Shown here in pieces: positions 1 to 8,625 of a DNA stretch of 64,000 nt. A model generated the notes under the pieces. The model saw only the letters and a program-made list of their open reading frames with translations. It did no database searches and was not told the origin of the DNA. How positions within the stretch are numbered: the first letter of the stretch is position 1; the number at the start of each line of letters is the position of its first letter. Source of the DNA: Aurantiacibacter sediminis. GTDB taxonomy: Bacteria > Pseudomonadota > Alphaproteobacteria > Sphingomonadales > Sphingomonadaceae. The translations under genes were made by a program, and so were the position numbers. The DNA lies in the NCBI RefSeq assembly GCF_016019885.1, contig NZ_JAEANY010000001.1:558001-622000 (forward strand), given 5' to 3'.

Positions 1-897
1 TTCTTTGGAGCAGAAGAAATCACTTCTGCCACGCGCGGAATTCCGGACAGTGCCACGACTTTCGCGACCGGCTCGCAAGAGTATGACGGCGACTTCTCAC
101 TCACCTCAGTGATGGCCAATGCACTGGTCGACTTCGGCGACGCGGACGAGGTGCAATTCGCCGCAGGCGGCGGAATCGGGCGCAGCTGGATGGATGTGGA
201 GTCCGCCATTGTCGGCGCGAGCGTCGATCATCTCGATGCCAGCGACAATGAATGGGCGTGGCAATTGCTCGCTGAAGCGCGAGTGCCGGTGGCAGAGCGG
301 GTCGATCTGGGCGTGCGCTATCGCTATTTCAGCACGCTGGAATTCGAGGTGGAGGACAGCGCTGGCCGCGCCACCGATTTCGAGCTGCGCACGCATACGC
401 TGACGGCAACGCTGACGGTGCACCTTGGCGGGCGTTCGGATCCGCCCACAGAGCCGGTTAGCGTGCCGCCCGCGCCAGAACCTGCTCCTCCTCCGCCTAC
501 GCCGCCAGAAAGGCCGCGTGGGCATCCTCCAGGTTTTTATACCCCCTGTGAACAGGGCCCGTTCATCGTGTTCTTCGATTGGGATGAAAGCGAGATTACT
601 CCCGAAGCCGCGGCGGTTTTGGATGTTGCAATTACGGCCTACAGCCGATGTAATGATGTTCGCGTCATGCTGGCCGGTCATGCCGATACATCAGGGCCAA
701 GCGTTTACAATGTCCGTCTCTCCGAACGGCGCAACGCGGCGGTGCGCGACTACCTCACGAGAGGCGGCCTTCCCGCTTTTGACATCGCATCACAGGCCTT
801 TGGCGAAAGTCGGCCGCGCGTTCCCACCGCCGACGGCGTGCGCGAATTGCAGAACCGCCGGGTGGAAATCACCTACGGTCCGGGCTCGGGCAATTAA
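1..897 (+). CDS. OmpA-family outer-membrane protein (5' end outside window)
   Basis: The frame is open from base 1, so the true start lies upstream; 298 residues are visible. The first ~145 residues have the alternating polar/aromatic pattern of outer-membrane beta-strands. A proline-rich linker follows (about residues 147-175). An OmpA C-terminal domain runs from about 185 to the end, with the peptidoglycan-binding segment containing GHADTSG, NVRLSERRNAAV and the closing QNRRVEI. It probably anchors the outer membrane to peptidoglycan. An ATG at 109 is internal to the barrel and is not a likely start. The gene ends 4 bases inside the convergent desaturase-like gene. The domain call is secure; the barrel is inferred from pattern only. 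Confidence 0.88.
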   Translation, partial: FFGAEEITSATRGIPDSATTFATGSQEYDGDFSLTSVMANALVDFGDADEVQFAAGGGIGRSWMDVESAIVGASVDHLDASDNEWAWQLLAEARVPVAERVDLGVRYRYFSTLEFEVEDSAGRATDFELRTHTLTATLTVHLGGRSDPPTEPVSVPPAPEPAPPPPTPPERPRGHPPGFYTPCEQGPFIVFFDWDESEITPEAAAVLDVAITAYSRCNDVRVMLAGHADTSGPSVYNVRLSERRNAAVRDYLTRGGLPAFDIASQAFGESRPRVPTADGVRELQNRRVEITYGPGSGN

Positions 898-1775
898 TCC
901 AGCCGCTCCCGTTCCCAGCGAGCGCGGATCATGTCGGAGGTTTCGCGGCTGCCGTCATGGCTCCAGCCGGGCTCGCGCCATAGATAGGATAGCTTGTGCC
1001 GCCACGGCGCGCGCCACACGTCCTTCGCTATCGCCGACCATTCATGGAACACGGCCTTCACGATGTTGAATGTGCCTAGCTGGTTGACGATGCCATAGCG
1101 GATCCGGTCGCTGTCATCTTCCGGCGTGAACGTGCCAAACATCCGGTCCCAGATGATGAAAACGCCAGCATAATTGCGATCGAGATAGCGCGGATTGATC
1201 GCATGGTGGACGCGGTGATGTGATGGGGTGTTCATTATCGCTTCGAACCAACGCGGCATCCGACCGACGGATTCAGTGTGAATCCAGAACTGATAAATCA
1301 GATTGATCCCGCCGCAGGCGATAATCATTGCGGGCTCAAATCCCGCAAAAGCGAGCGGCAACCGGAAAATGAAGCTGGCAGCGAAGAAGCCCGTCCAGCT
1401 TTGCCGCAGGGCCGTTGAGAGATTGTAGTGCTGGCTCGAATGGTGATTCACATGGCTCGCCCAGAACCATCGCACGCGGTGGGCGCTTCGGTGAAACAGG
1501 TAATAGGCGAAGTCATCCAGCACGAAGCACAGCGGCCACGCCCACCATACCCAACCGATGTTTAAGGGGGTGGAGGCATGCGCCCAGAAAAGCATGGCTG
1601 CGAGTGCACCACCGGTGATCGCGCCGACGGCAGTGCTGCCGAGACCGATGAAAAGCGATGTCGCCGTGTCGCGCGATTCGTAGGCTTCGGGTCGGCGGGA
1701 ACGTGCCCAAAGCACTTCGCCAATGATAAGCGCTACGAAGAGCGGTATCGCAAGGGTGACTGGATCGGGAATCAT
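894..1775 (-). CDS. Sterol desaturase / fatty-acid hydroxylase family protein
   Basis: 293 residues with several hydrophobic membrane segments and the three histidine clusters of the di-iron hydroxylase superfamily: HRSAH at 95-99, HVNHHSSQH at 108-116 and HRVHH near 187. Family members hydroxylate or desaturate lipids at the membrane face; in Sphingomonadales possible substrates include fatty acids, carotenoids and sphingolipid precursors. The substrate cannot be read from sequence. It lies 6 bases downstream of the small membrane-protein gene at 1782-2180 on the same strand, so the two probably share a transcript. Length is normal for the family. Confidence 0.88.
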   Translation of the reverse strand: MIPDPVTLAIPLFVALIIGEVLWARSRRPEAYESRDTATSLFIGLGSTAVGAITGGALAAMLFWAHASTPLNIGWVWWAWPLCFVLDDFAYYLFHRSAHRVRWFWASHVNHHSSQHYNLSTALRQSWTGFFAASFIFRLPLAFAGFEPAMIIACGGINLIYQFWIHTESVGRMPRWFEAIMNTPSHHRVHHAINPRYLDRNYAGVFIIWDRMFGTFTPEDDSDRIRYGIVNQLGTFNIVKAVFHEWSAIAKDVWRAPWRHKLSYLWREPGWSHDGSRETSDMIRARWERERLD

Positions 1776-1781
1776 CGCTGG

Positions 1782-2180
1782 CTACTTAGCACTAGCCAAG
1801 CCTTTCACCCAGTCTGGAGCGCTGTTGTCGAATTGCAACACGAGCGAGCGAGGACCAATCGTTTGGTCTGTGATCGACAGCCGCTTCCCTTCCCAAGCGA
1901 AACTTGCCTCATCACCCAAAACCCGCGCGATGAAGGAGCCCCCATGTGCTAGCAGCACTGCCAGCCGACCGTTCGCATCACGTGCCAGCGCACCTGTCCG
2001 CTGGTCGTTGATCGCAATATCTAAAGGGGCGAAACCCCCAGCGGCCAAGCGAAAGAATCCCTCTGCATCGCTATCTGTCTGCAGTACTCCGCCGCGTGAA
2101 AAGCCAAGAAAATGCACCAGGGCGACGAGCGCCAGAATTGCGAGCAGCGACGCACCAATTGTGATGATCTCTGCGCTCAT
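1782..2180 (-). CDS. Small membrane-anchored protein of unknown function
   Basis: 132 residues. One N-terminal transmembrane segment (about residues 5-27, rich in A, L, I and V) is followed by a ~100-residue polar domain that looks soluble and beta-rich. No catalytic motif or recognised family was seen. It is the first gene of a probable two-gene unit with the desaturase-like gene downstream (6-base gap), which hints at a membrane or lipid role but no more. The reading frame is intact and codon use resembles the neighbours, so it is likely a real gene. Confidence 0.7.
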   Translation of the reverse strand: MSAEIITIGASLLAILALVALVHFLGFSRGGVLQTDSDAEGFFRLAAGGFAPLDIAINDQRTGALARDANGRLAVLLAHGGSFIARVLGDEASFAWEGKRLSITDQTIGPRSLVLQFDNSAPDWVKGLASAK

Positions 2181-2395
2181 CTCATCCTCTTGCTCTTCGC
2201 GCTATCGGGCGGTCCGCTCGTCCCATTTCGCACCCGTCATTCAACTGCAACACTAAATTATTCGCATCGCCTTCAATTTACGGTTATAAGCCTGCAAAAG
2301 AAGTGGCGGGGGAAGTTCGTTGCTTCTGGTTGGCGGAGAGTTCGTCCGCGTCGTCAGCCTGAGTTACAGGACGGGATTGAAGGTTTTTTAGGTTC

Positions 2396-3163
2396 ATGGG
2401 TTACGACAGAGGACGTCGCGGTAAGGGGCGCGACAAGCGTGATGGTTTCGGGGAAGACGGTTTCGACCCCTTCGTGGATGGCGGCCCTGCACCGATGGAC
2501 GGTGGCGGCTGGCGCGATGGCGGCAATGACCGCTTCGGCGGCGGTGACCGTTTCAATGAGGATCGTGGCGGCGGCAACCGGGGCGGTGGCTTCGGTGGCG
2601 GCAATCGTGGCGGCGGCGGTGGATTCCGCGGCGGCGGCGGCGGTGGAGCACCGCGCGGTGGCGGTGGCGGCGGAATGCCGGCACAGGTCGTCGGCACCGG
2701 CCAGGGCAAGGTGAAGTTCTTCAATGCCCAAAAGGGTTTTGGGTTCATCCAGCGCGATGAAGGGGGCGAGGACGTTTTCGTTCACATCAGCCAGGTTGAG
2801 CGCGCCGGCCTCGAAGGTCTGGCGGAAGGCCAGGAGCTACAATTCAACCTCGTGGACCGTGGTGGCAAGGTGTCTGCTGCCGATCTTCAAGTCGTCGGTG
2901 ACGTGATCGAAGTGCAAAAAGCAGCGCCGCAGCGCGAACTGACCGGCGAAAAGGCTGTCGGTACGGTGAAGTTTTTCAACTCCATGAAAGGCTTCGGCTT
3001 CATCACCCGTGATGATGGCAAGGAAGATGCCTTCGTGCATATCAGTGCAGTGGAGCGTTCGGGCCTGCAGGGGATCGAAGAAGGCGATCGTTTCGAGTTT
3101 GATCTCGAAGTGGACCGCCGCGGCAAATATTCTGCCGTCAATCTGGTCCCGGCACAGGGTTAA
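2396..3163 (+). CDS. Tandem cold-shock-domain protein with Gly/Arg-rich N-terminus
   Basis: 255 residues in three parts. Residues 1-100 are disordered, with runs of glycine broken by arginine and asparagine (repeats such as GGGNRGGG). CSD1 is at about 102-170 (GKVKFFNAQKGFGFI, then DVFVHIS) and CSD2 at about 187-253 (GTVKFFNSMKGFGFI, then DAFVHIS). Both domains keep the RNP1 (KGFGFI) and RNP2 (VFVHI/AFVHI) aromatic residues that bind single-stranded nucleic acid. Double-CSD proteins are typical of alphaproteobacteria; the long RGG-like head is less usual. The likely role is RNA chaperone or translation control in cold or stationary phase. A ~215-base leader precedes it, which fits cold-shock mRNAs that fold in the 5' UTR. 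Confidence 0.92.
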   Translation: MGYDRGRRGKGRDKRDGFGEDGFDPFVDGGPAPMDGGGWRDGGNDRFGGGDRFNEDRGGGNRGGGFGGGNRGGGGGFRGGGGGGAPRGGGGGGMPAQVVGTGQGKVKFFNAQKGFGFIQRDEGGEDVFVHISQVERAGLEGLAEGQELQFNLVDRGGKVSAADLQVVGDVIEVQKAAPQRELTGEKAVGTVKFFNSMKGFGFITRDDGKEDAFVHISAVERSGLQGIEEGDRFEFDLEVDRRGKYSAVNLVPAQG

Positions 3164-3296
3164 ACCTACCGGTCCACAGCTTGGCGGCCTTATGTTTGAC
3201 CGGCTGCCTGCACATGCATAGAGAAGCACAGATCAGGCGGTCGGACCAGCAAGGCCCGGCCGCCTCTCTCTTGTTCTGCGTTGAAGGATTTTCGCG

Positions 3297-4487
3297 ATGA
3301 CCATTACCCCGCTGATGCCCGTATACCCGCGCTGCGGCGTGCGTCCGGTGCGCGGTGAGCACTGCCATTTGATTGACGAGGACGGCACGCACTACCTCGA
3401 TTTCGCATCGGGTATTGCGGTAAATCTGCTTGGTCACAGCCACGAGGGACTAATCAGCGCAATTCAAAAGCAAGCGGAAACGCTGATGCACGTTTCCAAC
3501 CTCTATGGGAGTCCGCAGGGGGAAGAGCTGGCGCAGATGCTGGTCGATCACACCTTTGCCGACACGGTGTTCTTCACCAATTCCGGCGCCGAAGCTGTGG
3601 AATGCGCGATCAAAACCGCGCGCGCTTATCACCAGTATGAAGGCAATGAAGAGCGGTTCGAAATCATCACGTTCAAGAACGCGTTTCATGGCCGCACGAT
3701 GGCGACGATCAGCGCATCCAACCAAGACAAGATGCACAAGGGCTTCCAGCCGCTGCTACCCGGTTTCAAATATGTCGAGTTCGACGATCTTGAGGGCGCA
3801 AAAGCTGCTGTAGGGCCAAATACCGCTGGTTTCCTGGTTGAGCCGGTGCAGGGCGAGGGCGGTATCCGTCCGGCCAGCCAGGAATTCATGCAGGGCCTGC
3901 GCACACTGGCCGATGAGCACGATCTGATGCTGGCGCTTGATGAAGTGCAGTGCGGCGTCGCCCGGACGGGCACGCTTTATGCGTACGAGCAGTACGGCAT
4001 CGTTCCGGACATCGTTGCTTCAGCCAAGGGTCTGGGCGGCGGTTTCCCGATGGGTGCCTGCCTCGCCACGGAGAAGGCTGCGCGCGGTATGGTTTTTGGC
4101 ACCCATGGCTCAACCTATGGCGGAAACCCTCTTGCCATGGCGGCCGGTGTCGCCGTGATGAAGGCTGTGGCCAATGATGAATTTCTTGCCGAAGTGCGCG
4201 CCAAGGGTGAACGCCTGCGCTCTCGCCTCGAGCAATTTATCGGCAATTATCCCGACCTGTTCGAAAGTGTCCGTGGGATGGGTCTGATGCTTGGCATTAA
4301 GATGAAGGGCGAACCGCGACCCTTCATGGTCCATCTGCGCGACCATCACGATCTCCTGACGGTTGCTGCGGGCGACCAGACTTTGCGCCTCCTGCCACCG
4401 CTGGTGATCGGAGATGCGGAAATGGACGAATTCTTTGACAAGCTTTCTGCCGGCGCTGCCGATTATGTGCAGGAAATAGTTTCCTGA
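3297..4487 (+). CDS. argD: Acetylornithine aminotransferase
   Basis: 396 residues, full length for class-III PLP aminotransferases. The PLP lysine is in [11 protein letters not shown] (K244), with LALDEVQCG (D215) upstream and the phosphate-binding TNSGAEA at about 94-100. The enzyme makes N-acetylornithine from the semialdehyde in arginine synthesis and often also acts on succinyl-diaminopimelate. It is separated by only 4 bases from argF, which confirms the pathway. The start at 3297 follows a GAAGGA-type ribosome-binding site. Confidence 0.95.
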   Translation: MTITPLMPVYPRCGVRPVRGEHCHLIDEDGTHYLDFASGIAVNLLGHSHEGLISAIQKQAETLMHVSNLYGSPQGEELAQMLVDHTFADTVFFTNSGAEAVECAIKTARAYHQYEGNEERFEIITFKNAFHGRTMATISASNQDKMHKGFQPLLPGFKYVEFDDLEGAKAAVGPNTAGFLVEPVQGEGGIRPASQEFMQGLRTLADEHDLMLALDEVQCGVARTGTLYAYEQYGIVPDIVASAKGLGGGFPMGACLATEKAARGMVFGTHGSTYGGNPLAMAAGVAVMKAVANDEFLAEVRAKGERLRSRLEQFIGNYPDLFESVRGMGLMLGIKMKGEPRPFMVHLRDHHDLLTVAAGDQTLRLLPPLVIGDAEMDEFFDKLSAGAADYVQEIVS

Positions 4488-4491
4488 GCTT

Positions 4492-5418
4492 ATGGCGCAT
4501 TTCCTCGATCTCTCGGATGCGGGTGGCAACGCGATAGCTGCGATGCTGGCGGATGCGATTGATCGTAAAGCCGCACGCATTGGGAAACCGAAAGGTGCTA
4601 GTGATATCGACGCGCCCTTGCAGGATCGCGTACTCGCCGTGGTGTTTGAGAAAAGCTCCACCCGGACGCGGGTAAGCTTCGATATCGCTATGCGACAATT
4701 GGGGGGGAGTACGCTCGTCCTCGATGCCGGAACATCGCAGCTTGGGCGAGGGGAGAGCATCGCGGACACTGCGCGTGTCCTCAGCCGGATGGCCGATGCG
4801 ATCATGGTTCGAACCGATAATCACGCCAAGATCGAGGAGATGGCGCATCATGCCAGCGTGCCGGTAATCAACGGACTTACTGATCGTTCGCATCCGTGCC
4901 AAATCATCGCCGATCTGTTGACCATCATCGAAAAAGGCAAGCCGTTGCCGGGCCTCGAAGTGGGCTGGTTCGGCGATGGCAACAATGTGCTGCACTCTAT
5001 TCTAGAAGCTGCCGCATTGATGAAGTTCAAAGTGCGCGTGGCGACGCCCGAAGGGTTCGAGCCCGAGGCTGAATTTGTGGAGATGGCGCGCGATGCTGGT
5101 TGCACCATCACATTGACGCAGGACGCTGCAGAGGCTGCGCGCGGTGCGGATGTACTGGTCACCGATACGTGGGTATCGATGGGGCAAGCAGATAGCAGTG
5201 CGAAGCTCACCGCCATGCAACCTTACCGTGTGAATGCGGAGCTTATGGGCAAAGCCAAGCCAGATGCGATATTTCTTCACTGCCTGCCCGCCCATGTGGG
5301 TGACGAGGTGAGTGAAGGCGTTTTTGAAGGCCCGCAGTCAGTGGTTTTCGATGAGGCGGAGAACCGCATCCATGCGCAAAAATCCATCCTACTGTGGTGC
5401 TTCGACAAACTGGGCTGA
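4492..5418 (+). CDS. argF: Ornithine carbamoyltransferase
   Basis: 308 residues. It has the carbamoyl-phosphate-binding SSTRTR motif (55-60), the HPCQ loop (in RSHPCQII) and the ornithine-site HCLPAH near residue 260. It converts ornithine plus carbamoyl phosphate to citrulline in the cytoplasm. It directly follows argD and probably shares its transcript; hslO starts 30 bases after its stop and may be co-transcribed, an arrangement common in sphingomonads. Confidence 0.95.
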   Translation: MAHFLDLSDAGGNAIAAMLADAIDRKAARIGKPKGASDIDAPLQDRVLAVVFEKSSTRTRVSFDIAMRQLGGSTLVLDAGTSQLGRGESIADTARVLSRMADAIMVRTDNHAKIEEMAHHASVPVINGLTDRSHPCQIIADLLTIIEKGKPLPGLEVGWFGDGNNVLHSILEAAALMKFKVRVATPEGFEPEAEFVEMARDAGCTITLTQDAAEAARGADVLVTDTWVSMGQADSSAKLTAMQPYRVNAELMGKAKPDAIFLHCLPAHVGDEVSEGVFEGPQSVVFDEAENRIHAQKSILLWCFDKLG

Positions 5419-5448
5419 TCTCTTTGATTTGCCTCGATCCGCACCCAT

Positions 5449-6354
5449 ATGGCGCGGATGGAAACTTCACACAGCCAGACATTTTCCGATCAGTTGCTCG
5501 GATTTACCATACCTGATCGTGATTGCCGCGGACGCGCAGTACGCCTCGGCCCCGTGCTCGACGAAATTTTGAGCGCGCATGACTATCCCGTCCCTCTGCG
5601 CCACTGCCTTTCAGAAGCACTTGTGCTCACCGCGCTGATGGGTGGTTTGCTCAAAGGCGAGGGTGATCAGCTGACCATGCAGGCGCAAAGCGAAGGCGGC
5701 TTGGCAAATTTGCTGGTCTGCGATTACCGCAATGGTGAGCTTCGCGGATACATCGAGCACGATCCGGCGCAGTTTGCGGACGGCGGTGCGAGTGCCAGCT
5801 TGGAGAAGCTTTTCGGCAAAGGCCATCTCGCGATCACTTTCGACATCGCAAAGACAGGCAAGCGTTATCAGGGCATCGTCCCGCTGGAAGGCGACTCGCT
5901 TCCGTCAGCAGTAGAAAACTACTTCGCGCAGAGCGAGCAAGTGCCGACCCGCATTCGCACGGCCATTTCTTCCGATTCCACGCGGACTATGGCTGCAGGC
6001 TTTCTCGTGCAGCATTTTCCGGATGGAGAAGAAGGGCGAGAGCGGTTGCATGTGCGCCTTGATCACCCTGAATGGGAGCACGTCTCAATTATGGCAGAGA
6101 GCCTCAGCCATGAAGAATTATCAGACGAGACGCTTCCGCTCGAAGATCTGATTTGGCGGCTTTACCACGAAGAACGCGAAGTTCGCGTGACCACCGGATA
6201 CAAGCTCGGGAAAGGATGTCGCTGCACCGAAGCGCATTTCGAAGACGTTCTCGCACGATTTCCCAAGGAAGACCGGCGCGAAATGGCCAACGATGACGGG
6301 ATCATTGTCGTCGATTGCGCCTTTTGTTCAAAGGCCTTCGCTATTCAAGACTGA
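5449..6354 (+). CDS. hslO: Redox-regulated chaperone Hsp33
   Basis: 301 residues. An N-terminal folding domain is followed by a C-terminal zinc domain with the CRC (in KGCRCTEAHF) and CAFC (in VDCAFCSKAF) cysteine pairs. Oxidation of these releases zinc and activates holdase function. The family usually has CxC then CxxC, and both are intact here. It follows argDF closely on the same strand. A second ATG lies 9 bases in (5458); the first was kept because no ribosome-binding site distinguishes them. Confidence 0.93.
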   Translation: MARMETSHSQTFSDQLLGFTIPDRDCRGRAVRLGPVLDEILSAHDYPVPLRHCLSEALVLTALMGGLLKGEGDQLTMQAQSEGGLANLLVCDYRNGELRGYIEHDPAQFADGGASASLEKLFGKGHLAITFDIAKTGKRYQGIVPLEGDSLPSAVENYFAQSEQVPTRIRTAISSDSTRTMAAGFLVQHFPDGEEGRERLHVRLDHPEWEHVSIMAESLSHEELSDETLPLEDLIWRLYHEEREVRVTTGYKLGKGCRCTEAHFEDVLARFPKEDRREMANDDGIIVVDCAFCSKAFAIQD

Positions 6355-6425
6355 TCGCTCAAGTCGCGCGCGATTGGTTGTTCAGAATTGTTCTGGTATA
6401 GATGGCTGCATCGAAGGATCCGCTT

Positions 6426-6827
6426 ATGCGAATGCAACATATTGCTAAGACACTCATCGCCGGCGCAGTCGCAGCCGTTACGTTCACGCCTGCTGTTGCG
6501 CAGGCGCCTGAGCTCGCAATGCTGGATAGGCTTGAGCCGGGCAGCTGGACCTTGCGCATCCGTGATGAAGACCGGACCTCGCGGATTTGTGTGCGTACCG
6601 GGCGTGAATTCATCCAGATCCGGCACCGTCAGGCAGGCTGCGAGCAATTTGTCGTGCAGGATGATCGCAACGAAGTAACCGTTCAATATACCTGCCGTGG
6701 CAATGGATATGGTCGTACCACGATTCGCAGCGAGGGCAGTGAACTGGTGCAGATACGCAGCCAGGGTATCCGGGCCGGCACGCCATTCTCTGTCGAAGGT
6801 GAGGCGCGACGTACTGGCGGCTGCTGA
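6426..6827 (+). CDS. Secreted protein of unknown function, DUF3617-like
   Basis: 133 residues from the ATG at 6426, chosen because it begins a classic signal peptide (MRMQHIAK, hydrophobic core, AVAQAPE cleavage region); an upstream in-frame ATG at 6402 would lengthen the charged region. The mature part holds an LEPGSWTLR segment and four cysteines (ICV, GCE, YTC, final GGC) that probably form two disulfides. This resembles the DUF3617 group of small periplasmic proteins. Function unknown. It stands alone between hslO and queC. Confidence 0.75.
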   Translation: MRMQHIAKTLIAGAVAAVTFTPAVAQAPELAMLDRLEPGSWTLRIRDEDRTSRICVRTGREFIQIRHRQAGCEQFVVQDDRNEVTVQYTCRGNGYGRTTIRSEGSELVQIRSQGIRAGTPFSVEGEARRTGGC

Positions 6828-6874
6828 CCGCCGCGCTCTTGCCGTAACCGTGCGAACTGCCTAGCGGGCTTCAC

Positions 6875-7567
6875 ATGAGCAAAGACAAGCCCATCGCCTC
6901 TATCCTGCTGTCCGGCGGACTGGACTCCATGGTCAGCGCCGCCATCGCGCGCGAGCAGGGCTTTCGCCTGCACTGCCTCACCATCAATTACGGTCAGCGT
7001 CACGTTCGGGAGCTCGAATCTGCAGAGCGGATCGCGGGCGAGTTGGAGGCGGAAAGGCACATCACACTCGCGCTCGACCTACGACAATTCGGTGGCTCCG
7101 CGCTGACGGACGATATTGCCGTGCCGAAAGGCGGCGTCGATGACAGCATTCCCGTCACCTATGTGCCTGCGCGCAACCTGTTGTTCCTAGCGATGACCAC
7201 CGCATTTGCGGAAAGTTCGGGCTCAAGCGATATCTTTATCGGCGTCAATGCGCTCGATTATTCCGGCTATCCCGATTGCCGTCCTGAGTTCATCGAAAGC
7301 TTTGCGGAGACTGCGCGATTGGGCACAAAGCAAGGCGTTGAAGGCTCTCCCTTCCAAATCCACACGCCTCTTCAGCATATGTCGAAAGCGGATATTGCGC
7401 GCGAATGTGCGCGGCTCGGCCTCGACCCGGTCTGGAGCTGGTCGTGCTACGATCCGACCCCTGAGGGGCTGGCATGTGGCCTGTGCGACAGCTGCAGATT
7501 GCGCCGCAAGGGTTTTGCCGAGGCTGGCGTTACCGACACCACTGCCTACGCCAATCACGCGGGCTAG
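6875..7567 (+). CDS. queC: 7-cyano-7-deazaguanine synthase
   Basis: 230 residues. The ATP pyrophosphatase P-loop SGGLDS is at 13-18, followed by NYGQRH. The C-terminal zinc site is built from the CYDP cysteine and the CGLCDSC cluster. QueC converts 7-carboxy-7-deazaguanine to preQ0 in queuosine tRNA modification; gluQ, which acts on a queuosine-type tRNA base, is elsewhere in this window. The 3' end overlaps the convergent sodC by 4 bases. Full length. Confidence 0.95.
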   Translation: MSKDKPIASILLSGGLDSMVSAAIAREQGFRLHCLTINYGQRHVRELESAERIAGELEAERHITLALDLRQFGGSALTDDIAVPKGGVDDSIPVTYVPARNLLFLAMTTAFAESSGSSDIFIGVNALDYSGYPDCRPEFIESFAETARLGTKQGVEGSPFQIHTPLQHMSKADIARECARLGLDPVWSWSCYDPTPEGLACGLCDSCRLRRKGFAEAGVTDTTAYANHAG

Positions 7568-8097
7568 CTACGCGTAACGATCCCGCATGCAACGCGGCTT
7601 CCGGCCGCACCGGCCGGATCGGTGCTGTAATCGTCCGGTCCTTCATGAACCACCAGAGCCGTGCCATCCGCGTCGAAAAGTGCGGCTTCCACCATGCTCC
7701 GATTTCCTCGCAGAATGGAACTCACCGTGCCAGCACCGTCGCTCGCTATCGAGACGTTGGGCAAATCGCCGAGGTGAGCGCCGCGAGGATTGAGCGTACC
7801 GTGCTCCTGTCCACCGGGGTTGAGATGGCCTCCTGCCGACGTAAAATCATTCGCACTGCAATCGCCTGCCGTGTGCAGGTGGACAGCGTGCAAGCCTGTG
7901 GTCAGACCGGTAAAGGAGACATTGATTGTCACCTCCTCGCCAAGTGAATACATCCGCGCTGTTCCAACTTGCTGTCCGGATCGGTTCATGATGTCGGCTT
8001 CAGCGATCTGCGTAGCAGCGGCCTCGTAAGCCGTCGCGCATCCGCTTAGCGACAATAGGGCCATTGCGGGGACGGCGAGCTGCTTGAGAATGGTCAT
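7564..8097 (-). CDS. sodC: Cu/Zn superoxide dismutase, lipoprotein form
   Basis: 177 residues. The N-terminus is a lipoprotein signal with lipobox LSGC (Cys about residue 20), so the enzyme is probably tethered in the periplasm. Copper/zinc ligands are visible in VHLHTAGDC, SAGGHLNPGG and HLGDLPN, with the active-site region ALVVHEGPDDY and the closing disulfide segment RVACGIV. It removes periplasmic superoxide. A GGAAC element 5' of the gene (8137-8158) suggests, weakly, control by the general stress sigma factor. It overlaps the convergent queC end. Confidence 0.92.
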   Translation of the reverse strand: MTILKQLAVPAMALLSLSGCATAYEAAATQIAEADIMNRSGQQVGTARMYSLGEEVTINVSFTGLTTGLHAVHLHTAGDCSANDFTSAGGHLNPGGQEHGTLNPRGAHLGDLPNVSIASDGAGTVSSILRGNRSMVEAALFDADGTALVVHEGPDDYSTDPAGAAGSRVACGIVTRS

Positions 8098-8132
8098 GGC
8101 GAGAAGTCCTCTGAGAATTGCCTTTACCGGTT

Positions 8133-8158
8133 AACTCTCCGAGCCTTCTTCGAGTTCC
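8133..8158 (-). promoter_or_regulatory. Weak candidate EcfG-type stress promoter for sodC
   Basis: On the minus strand GGAAC (8158-8154) is followed by 17 bases and AGTT, against the alphaproteobacterial EcfG consensus GGAAC-N16/17-CGTT. It is placed 35-60 bases before the sodC start. The -10 element departs from consensus by one base, so this is tentative. Confidence 0.3.
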
Positions 8159-8617
8159 TCAGGCGTTGGGCAAGATTCCTGCTGTTTGCAAAGAGGCGAT
8201 AAGCGCAGCAATTGCCGCGCGAGCTTCCGCATCCTGCGTGCTGCCGCCGCTGGGTGCCGAAATTGCTGCTGCATAGGTCCAACCATTGTCGAATCTGGCG
8301 CTAGCTGATGCCGCAGTATCGTAGACGATCATTCCGCCACTCGGATTAGCAAACAGCCAGTTGCCGGACTGGAAGGACGCGATAGCATTTTCGTGCCCAA
8401 TCCAATCGCCAGTGGGGGCGGCGCCGACAATCCAGCTTTCGCCATCTGTAGGCGATGAAGGTGGAATATCGGAAACGCCCTCAACAACCGGATGCAGCAG
8501 CAAATCTATTCGCGCGAGCGCTTCATTTACGAACACTTCTTTCTGTGCCTGCGCGGCGAAAAGTTTGGGAAGCGAGAACCGTGGAGTGGCGGAGGAAAAG
8601 GAAATAGGGTCGGTCAT
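8159..8617 (-). CDS. DUF2793 protein, GTA-associated
   Basis: 152 residues from the ATG at 8617, which gives the usual MTDPISF... family start 8 bases after the stop of the large tail gene. It resembles DUF2793 (PF10983), which sits at the downstream end of GTA and prophage tail operons in sphingomonads: residues include RFSLPKLFAAQAQKE near the N-terminus and ESWIVG in the core. Its role is unknown; the position suggests a tail-fibre or receptor-contact part of the particle. It is the last gene of the GTA cluster. Confidence 0.78.
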   Translation of the reverse strand: MTDPISFSSATPRFSLPKLFAAQAQKEVFVNEALARIDLLLHPVVEGVSDIPPSSPTDGESWIVGAAPTGDWIGHENAIASFQSGNWLFANPSGGMIVYDTAASASARFDNGWTYAAAISAPSGGSTQDAEARAAIAALIASLQTAGILPNA

Positions 8618-8625
8618 CGAAAACC

